A stretch of 64,000 nucleotides of DNA from Hymenobacter gelipurpurascens (GCF_900187375.1 NZ_FYEW01000002.1:992001-1056000), one strand, 5' to 3'. Positions 9,128-17,392 are shown, counted from the stretch's first letter. Program-made: numbers and translations. The notes: generated by a model from the letters alone, not told the origin.

Positions 9128-9985
9128 ATGAAATATTATTTACCCGTTGTTTGGCTTTGTCTGGCGCTAACCGCCTGTGCTCCCAAGGCCGTAGTGCATA
9201 CTACCCAGGTTATGCAGCCGCTGAAGGCGTACGAGGGCTTTTTGGTGGTGAAGGAAACAGAAGAGTTTACCGATACGGCGCAAGAACTCGGCGATATTCA
9301 TATCAAGGACAACGTGGGCTTATCCCTGATTTGCGACTACGAAACTGTGCTGGAGCTAGCTACTACGCAAGCCCGCCAGATGGGAGCCAACGTACTCCGG
9401 ATTTATGAGCATCGGGCGCCCAGCCTGTATGGGAGCAGCTGCCACCGCATTCGGGCCAAAGCCCTACGCGTGGCCGATATCACGCCCTACGAGAAGGAGG
9501 TACTGTGGCACCCAGCCCGCCGCCTCCGGCAGGCTGACTTTAAGGGCAGCATCGAGGAGCGTCCTTTTCAGGCCGCTACCAGCAGTAGCCTGCGCTACCG
9601 TGCGGCCAACAACCTGCTGCAGGGCACTGTGCAGTTCACCATCGACACGTACTTCGACTGCCAACAGTCGTACTTCAAGCCCTCCCCCAATAACGCCCGC
9701 ACGCTGGCGCACGAACAGCTTCATTTTGATATTACGGAGATCTACGCCCGCCGCTTTGCCAAGCTGCTGCAGGAGCAGCTTACCAACACCCAGGAGCTGG
9801 AGCGCCAACAAGAGGGGCTCTACCGCCAGCTGATGGTGGAGTGCCAGCTCTTGCAGGATAAGTACGACAGCGAAGTATACGCCGACCACAACAAGCTGCC
9901 GGGCTGGCAGCTAAAAATTGAGCAGGAGCTCACGGCCATGCAGCCCTACTCGGCCAAGCAGTTCACCCTTAAGCGCAAGCTCTAG
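9128..9985 (+). CDS. Lipoprotein with HEQLH zincin-like motif (DUF922-like)
   Basis: Protein of 285 residues starting at the ATG at 9128, which opens a lipoprotein signal with lipobox LTAC (Cys17). Residues about 35-115 form a small alpha/beta domain with GANVLRIYEH. Residues about 150-285 carry HEQLH at 195-199 in the context AHEQLHFD, the HExxH pattern of zinc metallopeptidases, and the spacing recalls DUF922. The tail is Gln/Glu-rich and helical. A third zinc ligand is not obvious. It could be a membrane-anchored peptidase or a degenerate relative. It sits alone between minus-strand genes. Confidence 0.75.
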   Translation: MKYYLPVVWLCLALTACAPKAVVHTTQVMQPLKAYEGFLVVKETEEFTDTAQELGDIHIKDNVGLSLICDYETVLELATTQARQMGANVLRIYEHRAPSLYGSSCHRIRAKALRVADITPYEKEVLWHPARRLRQADFKGSIEERPFQAATSSSLRYRAANNLLQGTVQFTIDTYFDCQQSYFKPSPNNARTLAHEQLHFDITEIYARRFAKLLQEQLTNTQELERQQEGLYRQLMVECQLLQDKYDSEVYADHNKLPGWQLKIEQELTAMQPYSAKQFTLKRKL

Positions 9986-10046
9986 CGCCCTGGTATAGCG
10001 CGAGGCCGGGCAAACAGGCCTAGGCCAGAGCGCGCCTCCGCTTTCA

Positions 10047-10481
10047 TCAAGCTCGTTTCCGGTCTTTGCCGATGGCTCTACGCTGACGCTTCTGCCACAG
10101 GCGCAGCGAATACCACAACACAGCCCCACCAAACACCATCAGCACCACCACCCCCAGTTGCCACCAGATGGTAAAGGCCACAGGAGTAGCCGCTGGGCTT
10201 TCCCGTAGGCCTAGCGCCACCCGAAGCGTTTGCACGGAGGTGTACTCGCTGAAGACAAAAATGGCCACGCACCCCACCATGGCCCCCACCAGCAGCGCCT
10301 GGTGACGCAGGAAAGCGGCCGCCAGAAACATCAGCAAGGCATACAGGCCCGCCCCTACCAGTATGCCCCCAATGCCACCAGTGAGCAGCAGCGTGTATTT
10401 CACCTCCCGGTCATTGGCGTAGGCCAGTAGGGGCCAGAGCAACAGCATGCTCACTGCTATACCTGCTATCAGTCGCTTCAT
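10047..10481 (-). CDS. Small integral membrane protein, unknown function
   Basis: Protein of 144 residues from the ATG at 10481, which opens directly into a hydrophobic segment (MKRLIAGIAVSMLLLWPLLAYA). Three further hydrophobic segments follow at about residues 32-55, 62-78 and 105-124. The tail is strongly basic (KRQRRAIGKDRKRA), which predicts a cytoplasmic C-terminus by the positive-inside rule. I recognise no family. It lies upstream of two small basic membrane proteins on the same strand and may be cotranscribed with neighbours, though the gaps are not tight. Confidence 0.6.
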   Translation of the reverse strand: MKRLIAGIAVSMLLLWPLLAYANDREVKYTLLLTGGIGGILVGAGLYALLMFLAAAFLRHQALLVGAMVGCVAIFVFSEYTSVQTLRVALGLRESPAATPVAFTIWWQLGVVVLMVFGGAVLWYSLRLWQKRQRRAIGKDRKRA

Positions 10482-10558
10482 CTGTTCCGAAGCAAAAGAC
10501 CCGATGCGGCCCTCTGCCGACACCGGGTCTTCTTTTAGAATTGCCTGATGAAAACCCG

Positions 10559-10819
10559 CTACAGATCCGCGCCTTCCATGGAGGCCAGGCTCTGTTCGGC
10601 GGCCGTAGCGTCGGAGGTCGGTGGTGTGGCCGGCGTGCTGATGCGGCGCTTCCCGAAGTAGCTAAGCCCCACGGCTACCAGCGCCGCCCCGCCCAGTACT
10701 TTCTGGGTGGTGCTCAGGCGGCCTAGGCCGCTGCCTTTGCCCAGCTTCTTGAGCGACTTGGCGGCCCCGCCGAACAAGCTCTTCTTGCCCGACTTCTTTT
10801 TGTTTTTGGTCTTTTTCAT
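10559..10819 (-). CDS. Small basic single-pass membrane protein (paralogue 1)
   Basis: Protein of 86 residues from the ATG at 10819, opening with a very Lys-rich stretch (MKKTKNKKKSGKKS). A single hydrophobic segment (VLGGAALVAVGLSYF) lies in the middle, followed by an acidic, Thr/Pro-rich tail. The core pattern, S..QK..G...LVA.GL.Y, is shared with the product of the next gene (10910-11296), so the two look like tandem paralogues. No known domain is recognised. Confidence 0.55.
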   Translation of the reverse strand: MKKTKNKKKSGKKSLFGGAAKSLKKLGKGSGLGRLSTTQKVLGGAALVAVGLSYFGKRRISTPATPPTSDATAAEQSLASMEGADL

Positions 10820-10909
10820 GACATGTAGTGAAGGATGAGAGAAAGTAGTGGGCGCCCCAAGTGGCCTAGCAGCCCGTGGCAACGGCGGCATGGGCTACGC
10901 AGCTACGGG

Positions 10910-11296
10910 CTACCCGTTGTCGGCGTCATTTAGCGGCTTGCGGGGAGCGGAGCTGTGGTGTTTGCGAGGTTTGGGGCTTTTCAGGGCGGCCGGCGCGCGG
11001 GCTGGCTCCACTTCCGCCTCCTGCACGCCAGCGGTTTCCGGGGCTTCGGGCAGCCTAGGCCAGTTGAACCGGGAAGCGGGGCGTGGTCGGTCGTCGTCGG
11101 GCTTACGCTGATCCAGGTAGATCAGGCCCGCGGCCACCAGCACCAGGCTGCCTACCAGCTTCTGCCCCAGGCTGAGTTTCGCAATTTCGTTGGTCACCTT
11201 CCGGAACCGCTTCACCGATTGGGCCGCCGCCGCGAAAATGTCGTCCGGCACAACAGCTTTGGCCTTCTTCGAGTGCTTCTTCTTGTGCTTAGACAT
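10910..11296 (-). CDS. Small basic single-pass membrane protein (paralogue 2)
   Basis: Protein of 128 residues from the ATG at 11296. It opens with a Lys/His-rich stretch (MSKHKKKHSKKAK), then an amphipathic helix, then one hydrophobic segment (LVGSLVLVAAGLIYL), then a long charged and Pro-rich tail. The layout and the QKLVG..VLVAAGLIYL core match the neighbouring 86-residue protein, suggesting duplication. Function is unknown. Confidence 0.55.
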   Translation of the reverse strand: MSKHKKKHSKKAKAVVPDDIFAAAAQSVKRFRKVTNEIAKLSLGQKLVGSLVLVAAGLIYLDQRKPDDDRPRPASRFNWPRLPEAPETAGVQEAEVEPARAPAALKSPKPRKHHSSAPRKPLNDADNG

Positions 11297-11600
11297 AGGA
11301 ATGCAGGCTAATAAGCAGCAGGACAATTTGTAGTGGCACGTCGGCTCGTTCCGGGCGGCTCCGCAGTATGTACCGTATTCGCAGCGGCGCCCTTCAAGGT
11401 TTCTACAACTCTATGTAAATGGACACACTGCCGAGCTTCGCAAACGCTGAATAGCCGCCGATTCTTGTTCCACCTTCTCCGTCTAGGCCACTAAACCGGC
11501 ACCAATGTTCTGCGCCGGGCACCCTACCCCCGGCCCACGCTAGGCCACCTCCCGGCAAACCTCTATTTTGCACTCCCTTGTGCCTCCGTTATTCTATCTA

Positions 11601-13277
11601 ATGTTTTCTATTTCCTTCCGGGCTTTTCTCTGTGGATTTATTTTCCTGCTCACCACCAGCGTCACCAACGCCCAAACCACACCATCTGACGCGGAGCTAA
11701 ACACCTTCTACGACCAGCTCAACGCCTACCGCACCGCCCGCTACCAGCCCCTCCCCGACCTGGAGGCGCTGCAGCTGCCCTCCACCTTCTCGGGCGCCGA
11801 CCTTAAGGCCCTGCACCTGCAGGAGCGCCACATTGTGCGGGTTGATTTGGTGTACACGGCCTTCCGCCTGAACCCTACCTTTAATCAGCGTCAGCTAAAC
11901 CTCAGCCGCATCCGCAACCTGGCGAGTGGCCTACCGGGGCTGCTGCAAGATGAGTCTGTGACCTGGACGCTGGTGGAGCAAACCGGCTGCAACAGCCCCA
12001 CCGAGTGCCAGCCGTTTTTCCATGGGTTTGTGGTGTACGTGGCCCGACACGCCACCGCCGCCACCAGCCGCGCCGACCTCGACAGCCTCACGCGCAAGCT
12101 GCGAATCCTGGAAAAGAAGCGCCCTAAAGCCGCCAAGAAAGCCCTCGGCAAAAAGGTGGCCTGCAACCTGCCCGCCAGCCGCTTCAGCAACCGCCAGATG
12201 GCCCGCAGCCTGCGCCGACTCTACCACTGCCCCCAGCGCGACGCCCAGGTGGTGAAGTTTGAGCTGGCAGTAGCCGCCGATGGCACCATTCAGACGGTGA
12301 AGGTGCTGCCCTCCGCTAGGCCACTATGCATCGCTGAGCTGGAAGAAGCCATCCGGAAAAGCGTGGCGTTCCACTCTGGTTTCCTGGTGGCGGGGAAGGT
12401 GTTTCCCTTCAGTGCTAAAGGCGCTATTCGGTTGCCCATCGGGCCCTTGCAGCTGCTGGGTGAAGCCGACATGGGCTTCACCAACTTCACCCTCCCCGAC
12501 TCGGCGGCCCGGCTGTACCGGGTGTTCCTGAAACACAAGAACAAGCAGCACAAAAACGACTACTGCGAAGCGCGCATCACGAAATCCGGCGAGCTACTGG
12601 CCGCTTCCGATACCGCCGCCGTAGAGCTGCCTCTGCCGCCCGATGCCAACGTGGTAACCCGCGTGATGCAGCGCCACCCCGAGTGGAGCAAGGAAGTGGT
12701 AGTGACCGACGTCACCGGCAGCATGTTCCCCTACACCTACGACCTGCTGGCCTGGCTGCAGCTCAGCGCCCTCGAAGACGAGAAAACCTTCGTGTTCTTT
12801 AACGACGGCAACGACCAGCCCGACAAAGACAAGCGCGTAGGCAAAACCGGCGGCCTCTTCCAGGTGCGCACCGACAGCTACGAGGCCATCAAAAACAAGC
12901 TCATCGAAACGATGAAGGCCGGCGGGGGCGGCGACGCGCCCGAAAACGACGCTGAAGCCCTGCTCTACGCCCAGCAGCTCACCGGCCCCAACTCCACCCC
13001 CACGGACCTCATCCTGCTTGCCGACAACTACACCTTCCCCCGCGACGCCAAGCTCCTCAAAAACACCACAGCCCACGTCCGCATCATCCTGTGCGGGGTG
13101 CGCGACTACATCAACCCGCGCTACCTCGCCTTGGCCCGCAAGCACGGCTTCTCCCTTCACACCATCGAGGGCGACATTGAGGACCTGAGCAAACTACTGG
13201 AAGGCGAAACCATCACCATCCAGGGCCAACAGTACCAAGTGACGAAGGATGGGTTTATGCTGGTGCAGAAGACGTAG
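11601..13277 (+). CDS. Exported protein with C-terminal VWA-like domain
   Basis: Protein of 558 residues from the ATG at 11601, which begins a signal peptide ending ...TTSVTNAQ. Residues about 15-190 are helical with conserved Cys. Residues about 200-265 recall a TonB C-terminal-like fold (VKFELAVAADGTIQTVKVLP). Residues about 360-530 resemble a von Willebrand factor A domain: DVTGSM at about 370-375 sits where the metal-binding DxSxS motif is expected, and a Gly-rich GGGGDAPENDAEAL segment follows, then two beta-strand blocks (LILLADN, VRIILCGV). No partner gene is adjacent. VWA assignment is by motif; the role is unknown. Confidence 0.7.
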   Translation: MFSISFRAFLCGFIFLLTTSVTNAQTTPSDAELNTFYDQLNAYRTARYQPLPDLEALQLPSTFSGADLKALHLQERHIVRVDLVYTAFRLNPTFNQRQLNLSRIRNLASGLPGLLQDESVTWTLVEQTGCNSPTECQPFFHGFVVYVARHATAATSRADLDSLTRKLRILEKKRPKAAKKALGKKVACNLPASRFSNRQMARSLRRLYHCPQRDAQVVKFELAVAADGTIQTVKVLPSARPLCIAELEEAIRKSVAFHSGFLVAGKVFPFSAKGAIRLPIGPLQLLGEADMGFTNFTLPDSAARLYRVFLKHKNKQHKNDYCEARITKSGELLAASDTAAVELPLPPDANVVTRVMQRHPEWSKEVVVTDVTGSMFPYTYDLLAWLQLSALEDEKTFVFFNDGNDQPDKDKRVGKTGGLFQVRTDSYEAIKNKLIETMKAGGGGDAPENDAEALLYAQQLTGPNSTPTDLILLADNYTFPRDAKLLKNTTAHVRIILCGVRDYINPRYLALARKHGFSLHTIEGDIEDLSKLLEGETITIQGQQYQVTKDGFMLVQKT

Positions 13278-13305
13278 GACTGCTTTATCAACCCAACCTT
13301 ATACT

Positions 13306-13971
13306 ATGAGATTTAGACTTTTACTCCTCATATTCCTTTGTACTCTATGTTCCTGTTCAACTCAGAGAGAAAACACTTTTGAAGAAAATCTAGCCATCTG
13401 CACGAACAAGCTAGGCCACTTTCCCAAAGGAATTGATACCACTAGCATTGAAGGTGCGAATGCAAAGCTTCACTTTCAGGAGCAAATTCGTGAGTTTATG
13501 AAGGGCTCTATCGGCCCTAACTTTAAGGTACAAACGTATACTGGCGATAGTATTATCACAGCACCGATGCAGAATAAGGCGGTGGTTCTATTCTTCTGGT
13601 TAGCAACGCTTGATGATGCTCCCGCTGTCTTTAAAAAGTCTGATTTAGCTTCATTTGCGGCCATGAATGCGCTTTGCCGGAAATATAATCAGAGTGTCAA
13701 TTTTATTGGTTTTCCTTTTAATGACTCTTCAACAGTAAGACGCCATTTGCAAGCACACCCTCTGAATTTCCCTCAAGTTTATGACGATAAAATAACCAGT
13801 GATAAACATATAGAATTAACTCAGAATGGAACTCCTTGTGTCATTTTTGTGAATACTCAGGGAAGAGTTGTTAAAATAAGCTCAGGTAATCCCACAAGTG
13901 CGAGTCTGATCATAGAAACGTACTCACCTATAATTCAAGCTTGCATAGATAACAAACCTTACAGCAAATAG
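13306..13971 (+). CDS. Thioredoxin-fold lipoprotein lacking the CxxC motif (TlpA-like)
   Basis: Protein of 221 residues from the ATG at 13306, opening a lipoprotein signal with lipobox LCSC. The body matches TlpA/AhpC-TSA thioredoxin-fold proteins: IGPNFKVQTYTGD, then VVLFFWLATLDD where WCxxC would normally sit, then the cis-Pro region GTPCVIFVNTQGRVV. Because the CxxC is replaced, it cannot act as a standard thiol-disulfide reductase. The gene is visibly poorer in G and C than every neighbour and uses A/T-ending codons freely, which suggests recent acquisition. It starts 28 nt after the VWA-like gene. Confidence 0.75.
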   Translation: MRFRLLLLIFLCTLCSCSTQRENTFEENLAICTNKLGHFPKGIDTTSIEGANAKLHFQEQIREFMKGSIGPNFKVQTYTGDSIITAPMQNKAVVLFFWLATLDDAPAVFKKSDLASFAAMNALCRKYNQSVNFIGFPFNDSSTVRRHLQAHPLNFPQVYDDKITSDKHIELTQNGTPCVIFVNTQGRVVKISSGNPTSASLIIETYSPIIQACIDNKPYSK

Positions 13972-13976
13972 AAACA

Positions 13977-14016
13977 CAAAAGAGGCTGCAGCTTCTAGGA
14001 GCTGCAGCCTCTTTTG
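13977..14016. terminator. Bidirectional terminator hairpin
   Basis: A perfect 16-bp stem (CAAAAGAGGCTGCAGC and its complement) with an 8-nt loop lies between the convergent thioredoxin-like and lpd genes. Confidence 0.85.
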
Positions 14017-14036
14017 TATGTGTTGTCGGCGCGAAA

Positions 14037-15443
14037 TTACATGTGAATCGCGCGGTTCTCGGTGGCGGCTAGGCAGGCTTCCTTCATGGCCTCAGCGTAG
14101 GTGGGGTGGGCGTGGCTCATGCGGGCTACGTCCTCGGCGGAGGCGCGGAACTCCATGGCCGTTACGGCTTCGGCAATGAGGTCGGCGATGCGGGGGCCGA
14201 TCATGTGCACACCCAGGATTTCGTCGGTTTCCTTGTCGGCCAGGACTTTCACGAAGCCGTCGAGGTCCATAGAGGCGCGGGCGCGGCCCGAGGCGCGGAA
14301 GGGGAAGTTGCCGGTTTTGTAGGCCTTGCCCTGCTCCTTCAGCTGCTCTTCGGTGTAGCCGACGCCGGCCACTTCCGGCCAGGTGTACACCACGCCGGGG
14401 ATGAGCAGGTAGTTGATGTGCGGCTTCTGGCCTACAATGGTTTCGGCCACGAACACGCCTTCTTCCTCAGCCTTGTGGGCCAGCATAGCCCCGCGCACCA
14501 CGTCGCCGATGGCGTAGATGCCAGGCACGTTGGTTTGCAGGTGCTCATCGACCTTAATGCGGCCGCGCTCTTCCATTTCTACGCCGGCAGCTTCTAGGTT
14601 CAGGCCTGCGGTGTAGGGCACGCGGCCCACGGCCACCAGACAGTAGTCGCCTTCAAACTTCACTTCCTCGCCTTTCGGGTTGGTAGCGGTTACCGTCACG
14701 GCGTCGCCCTCACGGGTAGCGCCGGTTACTTTGTGGCTCAGGAAGAACTCGATGCCGATTTTGCCCAGGATGCGCTTCAGCTCTTTGCCGAGGGCGCGGT
14801 CCATGGTTGGAATGAGGGAGTCCATGAACTCCACCACCGATACTTTCGCGCCGAGGCGGGCGTACACAGAAGCCATTTCCAGCCCGATTACGCCGCCGCC
14901 AATCACGATCATGTGCTTAGGCACCTCCCGAATGTTCAGGGCCTCGGTGCTGGTGATAATGCGCTGCTTGTCCTGCTTGATGAAGGGCAGCACGGTGGGC
15001 TTAGAGCCAGTCGCAATGATGACGTTTTTCGTCTCGATCTGCTGCTCTTCGCCGCCTGCGGTGGGCTGAATTTTGATGTGATTCTTATCCACGAACGAAC
15101 CCACGCCTTTGATGACGTCGATTTTGTTCTTCTTCATCAGGAACTGAATGCCGTCGGTATTGGCCTTCACCACCCCGTTTTTACGGTCGATGAGCTGGTT
15201 CATATTGATCTGCAGGTCGCTCAGCTCAATGCCATGCTCCTTGAAGGTGTGGCCGGCATTGTGGAAATGCTCCGTGCTATCGAGGAGCGCTTTGCTGGGG
15301 ATGCAGCCCACGTTGAGGCAGGTGCCGCCCAGGGTGTCGTACTTCTCAATCAGGGCAGTTTTGAGGCCTAGCTGGGCGCAGCGGATAGCCGCCACATAAC
15401 CGCCTGGCCCGGAGCCGATGACGGTAACGTCGTATTGGTTCAT
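14037..15443 (-). CDS. lpdA: Dihydrolipoyl dehydrogenase (E3)
   Basis: FAD enzyme of 468 residues that reoxidises dihydrolipoyl groups with NAD+ in 2-oxoacid dehydrogenase and glycine cleavage complexes. The start is the ATG at 15443 (MNQYDVTVIGSGPGGYVAAIR), which gives the expected FAD-binding N-terminus. The redox-active disulfide is in GGTCLNVGCIPSK near residues 36-48. The NAD-binding GGGVIGLEMASVY and the C-terminal HAHPTYAEA with the catalytic His-Glu are present. It is not next to its E1 or E2 partners; sucB and sucA lie about 12 kb away on the same strand. A shared terminator closes its 3' side. Confidence 0.96.
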   Translation of the reverse strand: MNQYDVTVIGSGPGGYVAAIRCAQLGLKTALIEKYDTLGGTCLNVGCIPSKALLDSTEHFHNAGHTFKEHGIELSDLQINMNQLIDRKNGVVKANTDGIQFLMKKNKIDVIKGVGSFVDKNHIKIQPTAGGEEQQIETKNVIIATGSKPTVLPFIKQDKQRIITSTEALNIREVPKHMIVIGGGVIGLEMASVYARLGAKVSVVEFMDSLIPTMDRALGKELKRILGKIGIEFFLSHKVTGATREGDAVTVTATNPKGEEVKFEGDYCLVAVGRVPYTAGLNLEAAGVEMEERGRIKVDEHLQTNVPGIYAIGDVVRGAMLAHKAEEEGVFVAETIVGQKPHINYLLIPGVVYTWPEVAGVGYTEEQLKEQGKAYKTGNFPFRASGRARASMDLDGFVKVLADKETDEILGVHMIGPRIADLIAEAVTAMEFRASAEDVARMSHAHPTYAEAMKEACLAATENRAIHM

Positions 15444-15546
15444 ATTCAGCGAGTGAATTCGGTGGAAATCAACGGGCACGAAGGTACGGACGGCGAAGTT
15501 GTGAAGCGGTGAATTTGTGAAATACTGACCGGGTTCGGCTGCTATT

Positions 15547-15855
15547 AGAGCTAGAAAACGAGTTCCCCTCCTCAGCTGAGGAGGGGTTAGGGGTGGTTGA
15601 CTGGCCTAGAACGATTTATAGAGCTTATCGAGACATCTCGCGTGCTGAGGTTGCCATGGCGACTTCTACACCCGCACGTCATCCTGAGCTTGCAAAGGAT
15701 CCTACCACGTCCGCACGAGGCGCTAGGCCAGTCGTTTAGGCGTGAGAAGATCCTTCGCAAGCTCAGGATGACGTGCGGGTGTAGGCTCGTTCTAGGCCAG
15801 GTCAACCACCCCTAGCCCCTCCTCAGCTGAGGAGAGGAACTCGTTTTCTAGCTCT
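15547..15855. repeat. 309-bp composite fold-back element (MITE-like), non-coding
   Basis: Outer arms 15547-15614 and 15787-15855 are complementary over 68 bp with two mismatches and one extra base. Inner arms 15667-15701 and 15749-15783 pair over 35 bp with one mismatch. Each outer arm holds the palindrome CCTCAGCTGAGG and a CTAGGCC/GGCCTAG site, and the central loop holds another (CTAGGCCA near 15723). No open reading frame of note lies inside. Inner arms carry CATCCTGAGC..AAGGATC, also seen at 27709-27801. It fills most of the 414-bp gap between lpdA and the HxlR gene. Confidence 0.9.
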
Positions 15856-15857
15856 AG

Positions 15858-16238
15858 TTATAAAGCGCAGTTATATCCTGTCTCCGCTATGGGGACATCG
15901 GTGGAAGCAGCGGTTCCAGCGGCTTCGCAGCTGCTGGTCCAGTCGCAGAGGGATTTGAGGATGGGGAGCAGGCGCAGTCCGTTTTCAGTAAGGGAATAAT
16001 CTACGCGGGGTGGCACCTCGTTGAAGGCTTCGCGCAGAATCAGGCCCGCTTCTTCCAGCTCCTTGAGCTGCTCGGCTAGCACCTTGCGCGATATCAGGGG
16101 CATGTGGGCTGCCAGCTGCCCAAACCGGATGCGGCGCCGTCCTATTCCCCAGATGATAAGGGGCTTCCATTTCCCGCCGAGTACCCCCATGGTGCGGGTC
16201 ATGGCGCAGGTAGAGTTCAGCAGTTGGTCAGTTTTCAT
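15858..16238 (-). CDS. HxlR-family winged-helix transcriptional regulator
   Basis: Protein of 126 residues with the standard HxlR/MarR-like pattern: a Cys near the N-terminus (NSTCAM, Cys12), GGKWKPLIIWGI, the recognition-helix region RFGQLAAHMPLISRKVLAEQLKELEEAGL, and the wing with PPRVDYSLTENG. Members often sense electrophiles or thiol oxidation through that Cys and regulate an adjacent oxidoreductase. Here the gene diverges from an SDR oxidoreductase across a gap holding a symmetric operator-like site three bases upstream of its ATG, which suggests autorepression and control of the SDR gene. Confidence 0.92.
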   Translation of the reverse strand: MKTDQLLNSTCAMTRTMGVLGGKWKPLIIWGIGRRRIRFGQLAAHMPLISRKVLAEQLKELEEAGLILREAFNEVPPRVDYSLTENGLRLLPILKSLCDWTSSCEAAGTAASTDVPIAETGYNCAL

Positions 16239-16240
16239 GG

Positions 16241-16278
16241 TAGTTACCTCTAGGTTACTAGTAACGTACTTGTAACTA
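16241..16278. promoter_or_regulatory. 38-bp symmetric operator between HxlR and SDR genes
   Basis: The 12-bp palindrome GTTACTAGTAAC (16254-16265) is flanked at exactly 6 bp on each side by TAGTTAC (16241-16247) and GTAACTA (16272-16278), so all half-sites share one centre. It lies directly upstream of the HxlR start codon. A -7-like TATGTTTG on the minus strand (16295-16288) sits just beyond it. The likely ligand is the HxlR protein itself. Confidence 0.75.
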
Positions 16279-16515
16279 GTTTCTTCACAAACATACTACC
16301 CAATAGATACAAATCCATACCATTATCAGTTCCTTTGTGTAACCAATGCAGACGAGCCGCTAGCAACTCCCTGCATGGCGCCGCAGAAAGCCGATTTGAT
16401 CAGCGGCTGACTCCGGATGGAGTGACCTAGGCCACTCTGGTTTATCGGCCGGCGCAAAGCAAGCGCGCGAGCTTTCACAACCTTAGCTTAACTTCTCTTC
16501 AGCGAGGATACACAC

Positions 16516-17265
16516 ATGAAAAAGTTAGAAGGAAAAGTAGCTGTTATCACGGGCGGAAACAGCGGTATAGGCCTAGCCACGGCCAAACGGTTTGTAGAAG
16601 AAGGCGCCTACGTATTTATCACGGGCCGCCGCCAGCAGGAGCTGGACGCCGCAGTGCAGGAAATCGGCCGCAACGTAACCGGCGTGCAGGGCGACGTGGC
16701 CAACCTCGCCGACCTCGACCGGCTATTTGCCACCGTACAAGCCGAGAAAGGCACTCTCGATATTGTGTTTGCCAATGCCGGCGGCGGCGAGCTTGTCCCT
16801 CTGGGCGCCATCACCGAAGAACACTACGACAGAACTTTCAACAGCAACGTGAAGGGCCTGTTGTTTACGGTGCAAAAGGCTCTGCCTCTGCTGAAAGATG
16901 GCAGCTCCATTATCCTGAATGCGTCTACTACTTCCATCAAAGGCAGCGAGGCGTTCAGCGTGTACAGCGCTACCAAGGCAGCCGTACGCTCCTTCGCCCG
17001 CAACTGGACGCTGGACCTGAAGCAGCGTAAGATTCGGGTAAATGCCCTGAGCCCCGGCCCCATTGACACTCCCGGCCTCGATGGCATCGGCAGCACCCCA
17101 GAAGAAAAGGAGCAGATTAAGACGCACCTGGTCAGCACCATCCCCCTCGGCCGCCTAGGCGACCCGGATGAAATAGCCAAAGTCGCTTCCTTCCTCGCCT
17201 CCGATGAGAGCAGCTTCATCACGGGCATTGAGCTGTTCGTGGACGGCGGCGCCGCCCAGATATAG
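16516..17265 (+). CDS. SDR family NAD(P)-dependent oxidoreductase
   Basis: Protein of 249 residues of the classical short-chain dehydrogenase type. The cofactor motif TGGNSGIG lies near residues 12-19, NAG in FANAGGG near 90, the catalytic Ser in LNAST, and YSATK supplies the catalytic Tyr and Lys. It ends with GIELFVDGGAAQI as usual for the family. An Arg-rich segment after the second strand (ITGRRQQELD) favours NADPH. The substrate is unknown. It is divergent from the HxlR regulator, which probably controls it. Confidence 0.93.
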   Translation: MKKLEGKVAVITGGNSGIGLATAKRFVEEGAYVFITGRRQQELDAAVQEIGRNVTGVQGDVANLADLDRLFATVQAEKGTLDIVFANAGGGELVPLGAITEEHYDRTFNSNVKGLLFTVQKALPLLKDGSSIILNASTTSIKGSEAFSVYSATKAAVRSFARNWTLDLKQRKIRVNALSPGPIDTPGLDGIGSTPEEKEQIKTHLVSTIPLGRLGDPDEIAKVASFLASDESSFITGIELFVDGGAAQI

Positions 17266-17337
17266 GATCTAGTTCTAGGCCACAGCATTGCTAAATGGCC
17301 CCTATCCTTGGTTCACACCCGTTTTGACTAAAGCAAA

Positions 17338-17369
17338 AAGCTCCTCTTCCGTGGCCAGAAGAGGAGCTT
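17338..17369. terminator. Bidirectional terminator hairpin
   Basis: AAGCTCCTCTT pairs perfectly with AAGAGGAGCTT around a 10-nt loop, with A-rich and T-rich flanks. It separates the convergent SDR and roadblock genes. Confidence 0.8.
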
Positions 17370-17392
17370 ACTTTTTATATACAGACTGTGAA

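Noticed and set aside
14733..15371. A 212-codon open frame on the plus strand
   Set aside because: It is antisense to lpdA and has no recognisable domain.
15547..15855. Possible CRISPR array from repeated arms
   Set aside because: The repeats are inverted, not direct, are few and unequal in spacing, and there are no cas genes.
15547..15855. Possible insertion sequence
   Set aside because: No transposase gene lies inside or nearby; at most it is a non-autonomous element.
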